Shown one piece after another: positions 56,029 to 64,000 of a stretch of 64,000 nt of DNA. Positions within the stretch are counted from its first letter, which is position 1; the number at the start of each line of letters is the position of its first letter. The notes beneath the pieces are model-generated. The model was not told where the DNA came from. It searched no databases and was given only the letters and a program-made list of their open reading frames with translations. Made by a program: the position numbers and the translations under genes. The stretch is from contig CM038052.1 of the NCBI GenBank assembly GCA_021397845.1, positions 144,115,854 to 144,179,853 on the forward strand, read 5' to 3'. Origin of the DNA: Areca catechu. Its lineage: Eukaryota > Streptophyta > Magnoliopsida > Arecales > Arecaceae.

Positions 56029-57343
56029 TGTTGCCCAGAGATGATACAACCCAAGAGGGAGGGTGAATTGAGTCTTTCAAAAATTTAAATAATTATGTGC
56101 TGGCTTTGATGTGTTTGTGAACCAAAGTGATTAAGCTCAAAATGAATATGCAGCAGATAATAGTAAATTAAATGCAAGGAATGAAGAGCAAGTAATAGAG
56201 AGATCAATCACACATAAACACAAAGTTTTATAGTAGTTCGGTGCACTCCAAGGCACCTACATCCACTTTCCAGGTTTTTCTTGAAAATTCCACTATAATC
56301 ACCAAGATTACAGTCGATTAGTTTTCCGGGCTAATCAAAACCCAAGTTGATTGCATAACCTAGGCTCACCAACAACCTTTACAACTTGTTTTATCTTCGG
56401 GCTCACATGTTAAATCCTAGTTGGTTTTATACCTTAGGCTCACCAACAACCTCTCTTGGTTTTGCGGGCTAACCAAGAACCTAATTGATTTTTCAAGGTT
56501 TACCAAAAATCTTAAGTAAACAATGTAAGAGCAATATGAAAGAATACAATTAAAACTTTCTAAAATAAAGCAAATATCTTTTTGAAGCTCTTTGAATGTT
56601 GATGAAGATCTTGTCTTCAAGTTGTTGAAGCCTTAAATGATGCTTGAGGATGTGAACTTTGGATGACTTAGAAGCTTGAAGGCTTGAACCACTCAACTCT
56701 TGAATTCTTGAAGGATATTCAATAATCTCACCAAAGGATTGCTTCTCCATTTGATTTTTGATTTTTATATAGCTTTTCAAACCATAGATGACCATTTATG
56801 ATCATTGAGGATGAAAAACTAGCTGTTTGAAAGAAGTTGGAATCAATTCTGCATTTCTAAAAAACTAGCCATTACAACAAGTGTCGACACTTGATCTCTA
56901 GGTGTCGACTCTTGGTTTCCAGGTGTCGACACTTGAATTTCAGGTATCGGCACTTAAATTTCAGGTATCGGCACTTAAATTTCAGGTGTCAGCACTTGGA
57001 TTTTAGGTGTTAGTACATGTATTTCAAGTATCAACACTTGGATTTCAAGTATCAGCACTTGGGTTTTAAGTATCAACACTTGGATTTCAAGTGTCAGCAC
57101 TTGGCGTGCTAGTGTTGAAACTCCTCCAAAATTAATTTTTGACCTTTTCAAGTTCTTCCATATCAAATCCAAAGTTCATATACTTGATTTTCCATTAATT
57201 AAATGACATTCTTCAACTGAAAATATATATTTCTTCATTCAACATGGTGAGTACTAAGATATGATGAACATACTAAAACACATAATTAGTACTCATATAT
57301 ACTTAAATATTTTGTCAATTATCAAAATCAAGACTAGTCAACA
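56029..57343 (-). mobile_element. Solo LTR (G) of a SIRE-like Copia
   Basis: On the minus strand TGTTGACTAG...GGGCAACA, matching the LTRs of Z, A and F. No internal sequence lies on either side. Flanks TCGTG (56024-56028) and TCGTA (57344-57348) are a 4-of-5 target duplication, so this is a solo LTR left by LTR-LTR recombination rather than a truncated element. A run of GTGTCGACAC-type motifs lies at 56880-57116. Confidence 0.82.
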
Positions 57344-57348
57344 TCGTA

Positions 57349-57715
57349 AGAAATGCATAATGCTCAAGCCTTTTTTTATATTTTTTTTGTTAAGAGTAGA
57401 TTGGATGGATTATGATATCTATGTGGAACTAATTAAGAATAATTAATATCATGGACAAGGAATTATGATATTTTAAGCCAAGATCAAGAGATTCATATCC
57501 TTTTGAAAGAGCTTAATATAATTTGATATATATTATAGTTGGAAAAGATCTAGTTTTAGGATGCCACATTAATTTTATGTCAAGATCTTGTGGGCAAACA
57601 CTCTGAAAAGAAGACTACTTGAGAGCTTGAGGATAACATGAGGATTGGATATTTCTAAAGTTTAAATCTTAAGCAAGCTAATTTCGAGAAAGAAATTATT
57701 TTTAAGGGGGAAGAA
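57349..57715 (+). other. 3' end of E internal region with polypurine tract
   Basis: Non-coding; ends with TTTTAAGGGGGAAGAA (about 57700-57715) immediately before the TGTGATAACC start of the 3' LTR, a good polypurine tract. Confidence 0.7.
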
Positions 57716-60037
57716 TGTGATAACCCACCTTTAAGCCCATGGGTAGGCCTAAAGTGGCCCAAAACCATAAGATTTCACATGCTTTGCACGTGATTGGGGA
57801 GGAGAAGGAGACTTTGATTGGGAGTCTTCTCTTCTGACTCCAATGAACATGAGGAATTGCTAAGGCTTCCAAATACTAAGCTGAAAATCCTAAATTTCAT
57901 CTATAAATAGTAGATCTCTTCCCTTCTTAGACTCGACCTCCAAAATTCCAAATGAATGCCATTGATTTCAAGCCTTTCTTCAAGATTTATTCTTATATTT
58001 TCTATTGGGAAAGATCACTGGATTGTTCCTTTGGCCTCATCAGACCTAGGTAAGGGACCCAAGTCCTTGATTCCCTTCTTTTCCTAATCCTATGGTTAAC
58101 GTCTTACTCGAAAAGGAGCTAGCAAACCATTGAAATAATGTTGGGAACAGGGTGACCCTGTTTTGGCCTTTCTTCTTTATTTTTCACTACCAACCACTAG
58201 TTCTGATTGGACTTCTTTGTCTCCCTAAGTTCCATGAAGTCATACTTCAAGATATGGCTATCAGTTCAATGCTTGGCCATGATCTAGGTTAAGTTTAGTA
58301 TTTCATCCTTTGTTTCTTCTTCTTGTTTTTCCTCTCTTCTTTATGTTGATAGACCACGACTGTGGTTGCCATTGGGGTTGTTTCCCGGTTGTCACTGAGC
58401 ATGGCTAAGTATTGTCAACTTTGATGCCCTCCGTTATCTTGTGTGAGAGGGAAAGAGGGATAGAGGCAGGGTTGGAATTGGGCTTAGGTTGGCTCGATGG
58501 GCTTTAGACTGGCTCAAAGTTGGGCCGGGCTTCAAACCAGGCCCGAAGTAGTTCAGGTCAGGCTTGGGCCTAAAAATAGAACTCATTTAATTTTTGGGCC
58601 GGGCATGGGCTCCCTCATGGCCCGGCCTGGCCTGACTTGAACCTGACCTAAAAAAAGACCTGGCTCGAACCCAACCTGCCAACCCGAAAGTTTTAGGATA
58701 AAAAATCTTTTTTGAAATATGTACCGGTAATTAAAAAAACTTCATTTTATCATTTCATCTTCAATTTGGCAGGCCCAATCGGACTTTAGTTCAGGCTGAA
58801 ATATATATCAGTAGTTAAAAGAACATTATTTTATCATTTCATTTTCAATTTGGTAAGCCTAATTAGGCTTTAATTCGGGTTGGCTCGAATCAAAGCTTAG
58901 TTTGGGCCAGCCCAATCGGGCTTGATTTCAGTCTTGGGCTGGGCTCGAACTGGGTTTTTCCAAAATAAATCGAGCCTAAGCCTGTTCCGAAGCCCAAATT
59001 TTTTTGGACTGGGCTCGAGTAGGGGTATGGCCCAGCTCGGCCTACTTCTAGCCCTAGATGGAGGGGGCGATCCCTATTTATAGAAAGAAGAAGAGGAAGG
59101 GAGAGAGAGATTGGTTCTGTTCTTTCTCTTCTCTTTTTTCTCTCATCTCTCTCTACCTTTCTCTCTCTACCCTTTTTTCTTTCTCTACTCTCTCTTGCTC
59201 TACATGATTTAGTAGATCTAGTCGAGGGTCTAAGATTTTTAATGATGAATTCCAAGTTGACCTCGATAGAGGGTCCTAGATTAAGATCACTACGATCTTT
59301 CTCTATATTGATCTCCACTCTGATTTTTTGTAGAACATCCATTATTGATAATAATTGTTATAATAGATTTAAATTTATTAGATTTCTAATCAACTTGCCA
59401 AGTTATTTGGATTTGATCTACTAGGGCTGTCAGGCATTCTTATCCAAGTAGTCGTGGCTTTCCTCCCTCTTAATCTTTCCACCACAATCATAGTTATTCA
59501 TGATATCTCTTGGTTATTGGATTTGGCTATTTATGAGTATGATCAATTGGATGATAAAATATTGAGGAAGAGGTTTACGTTCTAATCCTTAAGTACAAGT
59601 AAATCCCTAAATCATATTAATTTATTAATTAGTCATGTAAGGTCAAGAAAATTAGGATTAAGAGCAATTCAAATATTATAATCTTAAAATATAAATCTAA
59701 TAATTATTTGTTATTTTGTGTTGATGGTTGCTTGTGGATATGTTGGAATTATGTCATTGCTTAAACATTCTAGGTGTGGACTTGTTGACATTATGACTAA
59801 ATTGTCATTAGTAAAGGTAAGGATTTTTGGACATGAACATCGGTATATATATGTTTATATACTGCACGATTTTAATCATCAGATATGATCATTAGTATAT
59901 ATAATTATTTATACACTAATGACTTTGATTTCTTATGATGGATATTTATTTTATAATTACGGGTATGATTATTTGTATTTTCCATATCATATATTTATAT
60001 TAAATATGATTATTTTTTTGAAGGCTTGGATTACAAT
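57716..60037 (+). mobile_element. 3' LTR of element E, truncated by Copia F
   Basis: Aligns with the 5' LTR parts at 24225-26103 and 49101 onward. TATA-like TATAAATAG at 57902-57910. Contains a hAT-like insertion (58467-59056). Runs uninterrupted across the site where Gypsy D entered the 5' LTR (near 59317). Cut at 60037 by Copia F; the remaining about 950 bases would lie beyond F, outside the window. Confidence 0.82.
58467..59056. mobile_element. hAT-like MITE, non-capturing sibling of 51473-52346
   Basis: CAGGGTTGGAATTGGG at the left and TACTTCTAGCCCTA at the right form imperfect inverted ends. Flanks GATAGAGG (58459-58466) and GATGGAGG (59057-59064) match at 7 of 8, and the 5' LTR of E has the single empty site (GATGGAGG near 25859). 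Rich in GGGCC-type words and shares its right end with the Pack element. Confidence 0.78.
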
Positions 60038-61492
60038 TGTTGACTCTTGTCTTGATTTTGATGAATAACAAAATATTTAAGTATATTTGAATACTAATTG
60101 TATGTTAAAAGTGTGTTTATTTGAACAAGGTACTTATCAAAGTTAAAGTATATTGTAAGATCAAATTACTTATCAAACAGTTGAATAAGTCACCAAAACT
60201 AATAGATTTTTAAGTTGAATGGACCTTGGCATCAAAGAATGACTTTGAAGGACTCAAACTTTAAATTTGGATAAGTTTCAACAATGTTTCAGCTAAGTAT
60301 CAACAAACTCAAGTGTCAATTCAAGGTGTCGACTCATAGAAGCTTGAGCTGATATGTAGAAAAAATTTCAGCTGGCATGCTCAAGTGTTGACTCATAATC
60401 TGAAGTGTCGACTCAAAGTGTCGACTCAAGGCCTGAGATAAAAAATGATATATAATATACTGATTTTGAGAATTTATTCAAGTGTCAACTCAGGAAGATG
60501 AAGTGTCGACTCACTAGAAGAAGTGTCGATGCACCAGTGCATTCTAGAGAGCTTCAAAAAACTTTTTTAACTCAAGTATCAACTTATAATCTGAAGTATC
60601 AACTCAAAGTATCGACTCATGGTTTGAAGTGTCGATACTTGCAGGTCTAAATGAACAGTAATGGCTAGTTTTTTGAAGTACAGAACTTCTCTAATTTGTA
60701 TTTAACAGCTATTTTTTCCTCTCCAATGGCTATAAACTATCTATTAAGGCTTGGAAAAGTATTTAAAGCCCACAAAATACAAGAGAAAAGCATTCATTGA
60801 AAATTCATTGATTATTCATTAAGAGTTCATTGAGTATTCATTACTTTTGAATGAAGTTGAGCCTTCAAGCATTCAAGAGCATTCTAGAGCATTCAAGTCC
60901 ATATTCTCAAGCATTGATTGAGGCTTCAACAACTTGGAGACAAGCTTCTCAATAACAATCAAGAGCTTTATTGAGTTTTATTTGCTTTTTGAGAAAGCTC
61001 ATTATATTCTTACATTGTACTTGAATTATTTTGTTATTCCTTGTTTCAAGTGGATTGAAACTAGTGCTTGGTTTGTTGGTAAGCCTTATGAAAACTAACT
61101 TGGTTTATTGGTGAGCCTTGTGAAAACCAACTTGGGTTATTGGTTAGTCTTGTGAAAACCAATTAGATTTTGGTTAGCCTTGTGAAAACCAAGGGATTTT
61201 GATTAGTGAGCTCAGAAAAACTAATGTACTATAATCAAAGTTGGATTATAGTAAAATACCCAAGGAAAGCTTGGAAAGTGGACGTAGGTATTTTGGAATA
61301 TACTAAACCACTATAAAACTTTTGTGTTTGTGATTGCCATTTAGTTCATTTCTGCATTTACTTTACTACTTCTACCGCATATTTTCATGGAGCACACAAG
61401 CACTTTGGAAAACACTAGCACTTATTTTTAATTCTTGCAAAAGTTTTTAGAAACCCAATTTAACCTCCTTGGATTGCTTTAGCTGGGCAACA
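60038..61492 (+). mobile_element. 5' LTR of SIRE-like Copia F
   Basis: TGTTGACTCTTG to GGGCAACA, 1455 bases, the best uninterrupted copy of this LTR family in the window. GTGTCGACTCA-type motifs at 60313-60645; TATA-like TATTTAAAG at 60760-60768. A degenerate primer site, TGGTATTGAAAC, follows at 61495-61506. Confidence 0.88.
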
Positions 61493-61551
61493 AGTGGTAT
61501 TGAAACCTTGTATTCAGCTTTGTAGGTCTAACCGTCTTGAGTTAAAGATCT

Positions 61552-62125
61552 ATGGCTGCCCAAATAGGTATTAGTGTTATTGAGAGTCAAGCCTCAAATA
61601 GACCACCATTTTTCAATGACATAAATTACACATATTGAAAAACACGCATGCATATTTATATGCACTCTATTGATTATAATCTTTAGAAAGTAGTTGTTAA
61701 AGATCCAAATGTTCCTTTAATTTTGGTTAATGGCATTTTTGTTTCCAAGCTTGAAGAAGATTGGGACAAAAATGATATCAAGCAATCTGAGCTTAATGCC
61801 AAAGCAATGAACTTGCTTTATTGTGCATTGGATCCTAGTAAATTCAATAGAATTTTTACATGTACATCGGTGAAGAAAATATGGGACACACTTGAGGTTA
61901 CACATGAGGATACCCATCAAGTGAAAAATACAAAAGTAAATATGCTTGTGCATACATATGAAATATTTAAAATGGAGCCTAATGAATCCATGACTGATAT
62001 GTAAACAAGATTTACTAATACTGTTAATGGAATGAAAAGTCTTGGCAAAGTTATGTCTAATGCTGATTTAGTTAATAAAATTCTCAGGTCTTTGCCATCT
62101 TCATGGGATCCAAAGGTGATGGTAT
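61552..62125 (+). pseudogene. Copia F gag, truncated by an inserted LTR
   Basis: ATG at 61552, homologous to the gag starts of Z and B. Stops occur where tryptophan codons are expected (TGA near 61637, TAG near 61685) and near 62003. The best block is 61723-62004 (LEEDWDKNDIKQSELNAKAMNLLYCALDP). It ends at SWDPKVMV, where the Angela-like LTR begins at 62126. Confidence 0.85.
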
Positions 62126-64000
62126 TGGAAAATGTGTGTTCCAAAGCCAATCGTCTAGGCTGTAGATGGTTGTGCAACTCATGTATATATATATGAATTA
62201 TTGAATTAAATAAAAAGTTTATTCTGGTTGTTCATCACATGCCATCTTCCTAATTGAACTCTTATGTGATGATGTCCTTTGAGTTACCTAGTATGCGATG
62301 TAAAGAGGATGCATCGTGTAGTTCATTAACTAGTTCGTGACTAAAAGATACACTGTTTCAAGATAATGGTGTATCGAGAGTAGGTTGTTGATGTCAGTCT
62401 GTTGGTTGTCCTTTTAACCAAGTAGCATGGAGATGCTGGTGTGACATCAGGTGTTGTTTCAACACTTCACTGAGCATGACTCTCATGCGAGTTCTCTTTC
62501 TGCCAAAAAGAAGTTTTGCATTAGAATGTGGACATGAATTATTCCTCTAACTTGAGATCACTATGGTAGCTTGCAAGCAACTCACTATGCTTAGGTACCG
62601 GACTACCCAGATTTCTAATCCGGTGATGGAAGGTTGCTGGGTACAGTCAAGTACTTGTATAGCAGTAGTAGGATCAAGATAGAATTATCTCTCCAAATGG
62701 TTTGGATAGAATGCTTAATATGCCTCAATTGAGAAAGACCTTGGCCAGGGCATCCATTGTAAGGAGTTACAGGGATTCTTTGTTTGAGACATATTGAGAT
62801 AAACTAATTAGGGTTGGATAGTTTAACTCTAAGAAATCCGGAGCATTAGGAGATCAAAGGAATAAGTTCAATGGTATTCCATATTTGACAGTTTCTTATT
62901 GCTCTACAACCTTCGACCTATCCGGATGCCAGGTGTCATTACTAGATGGTGACTTTGGCTGATACTGGAAATGTTCCTATGCTACTAGTTTAGTGTTTGA
63001 ACCTACGGGGTCACACACCATGGGATTTCTTCTTGATTTGTTGGCTTGGAAATGATTGGGAATCGTTCCAGACTCATTGACAAGAAGTTGTCAAAATTGC
63101 CAATAGAGTCGACCCGAGGTGAGTCGACTCGAGGTGAGTCTACTCGTGTGACGGGATTTGCTAAAAAATCCGAGGATGCTTCATTAAGGGCTGTAAGAGT
63201 TATGGCACTTAATTTTGGCATCTTGGGGTTTTAATCAACTACATTGCTGAACTCCAAAGGTCTTCTACCCTGCAGGAACTCCAAGAGACTCCAAACCTCC
63301 CATTTATCTCGTTAAATCCCCATCATGGTATTATTAAAAAGGTTATTGTGGGTAGGCTGAAAAATGAATCGTTCCTTTTCACTCTTAAGTTGAGACTTTG
63401 CCATTTTTCTTGGTCAAAGAGATCTTGTCTTGACCTAAGAGAGGTCTTACATGAGAGATTGGATAGTGTGAGGTTTGGGTTTTGGGATTCTTGTATGCAT
63501 ACCTTCTATTAAAGTCTTGGGATAGAGTGTTCTAGGAAGGGTCCTTAGGTAGCTTTGTTCCACCATTGTTCAACAATAGTTTCTTCAAGGAGTTAAAGAA
63601 AGAGTCCGTCGCTACCACAGAATTTCCAAAGAAGCTAGCACATTGAAGGAAGGAGAAGAACCCCCTTATCCCGGTTTGAACAACCTGTAGAGGCAGGATG
63701 CTTGTGCTACTCGCAGGGCTATTGCTCATCCTTGAAGTACATCCCCTCCCGGTGATCGTCATCTCGGATAAAAGGTATGTACTTCTATCTTATGGGTCTG
63801 AAGAAATGATCTTCAACACCCTTGTGTGTGATTCAAAGAATGGTTGAATGAATTACATGTTTTGCATGTTTGACTTCATACATGCATTACTGTATATACA
63901 TAAAAATCTATGTAGGGCCAGTGTTAATTAGATTAACATGTTAGATAAAATTATTTTATCTCCTTCCGCTTTACCATGTAGTTTAAAAAAGTTTTAAATT
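62126..64000 (+). mobile_element. Angela-like Copia LTR (H), cut by window edge
   Basis: Starts TGGAAAATGTGTGTTCC immediately after the interrupted gag of F. The layout resembles long Angela-type Copia LTRs: a TATATATGAATTATTGAAT stretch near the start, and an end region with TTAGATAAAATT and CTCCTTCCGCTTTACC (63940-63975), which usually lies just before the final CA. At 63107-63156 it has two to three copies of GAGTCGACTCGAG. Open frames inside are not conserved coding. Whether an internal region follows cannot be seen. Confidence 0.65.

Larger units (their letters stand above)
24225..60037 (+). mobile_element. Old long-LTR retrotransposon E, heavily interrupted
   Basis: Left LTR starts TGTGATCATAACC (24225) and ends GCATCACA (50763), followed by a methionine-type primer site. 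The right LTR starts TGTGATAACCC (57716) after a polypurine tract. The left LTR is split by Gypsy D; the right LTR is cut by Copia F at 60038. LTR length without insertions is about 3.5 kb. Long LTRs, methionine primer and a protease-like remnant near 54710 fit a Tekay/Del-type Gypsy chromovirus, but no clear pol survives, so the lineage is tentative. Confidence 0.75.

Overview
The window is a plant nuclear, repeat-dense segment built almost entirely of LTR retrotransposons inserted into one another. I recognise no intact host gene. Long-LTR SIRE/Maximus-type Copia elements, a Tat-type Ty3/Gypsy element with a second RNase H and an antisense accessory gene, an Angela-like Copia LTR, and hAT- and CACTA-like DNA elements together suggest a large monocot genome, possibly a palm. 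The species cannot be fixed from the sequence alone.

Block 1 (1-22240). A degenerate Copia pol remnant (element I, 19571-20420) lies to the right. SIRE-like Copia A (plus strand, 1901-19570) abuts it. Element A is interrupted on the left, inside pol, by minus-strand SIRE-like element Z (LTR 380-1900, open gag fragment 1-322). Its 3' LTR is interrupted by a complete but decayed SIRE-like Copia B (7211-18296, target duplication AATTT on both sides). A and B share one plan: gag, pol, a third ORF after pol, polypurine-like tracts, an array of short repeats that match the 3' end of the initiator-tRNA primer, then the 3' LTR.

Block 2 (22240-24224) is AT-rich sequence with simple repeats and no recognisable gene.

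Block 3 (24225-64000). Element E is an old long-LTR element with a methionine-type primer site. Its 5' LTR (24225-26103 plus 49101-50763) is split by the 23-kb Tat-type Gypsy D (26104-49100). D is split near its gag/protease junction by a young minus-strand Copia C (29105-39008, target duplication AAAGG, LTRs about 99% identical by eye). The body of E (50764-57715) carries a hAT-like element that has captured a heat-shock-factor DNA-binding-domain exon fragment (51473-52346), a CACTA-like segment and a minus-strand SIRE-like solo LTR (56029-57343). The 3' LTR of E (57716-60037) holds a non-capturing hAT-like sibling. It is cut by SIRE-like Copia F (60038 onward), whose gag is cut by an Angela-like LTR (62126 to the window edge).

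Order of events read from the nesting: I before A, and A before Z and B; E before D, and D before C; E before F, and F before H. Most coding regions are broken. Many stops look like C-to-T changes at CAG or CGA codons, as expected for methylated, silenced elements. The observations I rate highest are the tRNA-primer-like arrays beside the 3' LTRs of A and B, the HSF exon capture, and the short palindromic motif arrays that differ in type between elements but agree between each element's LTR and its internal copy.
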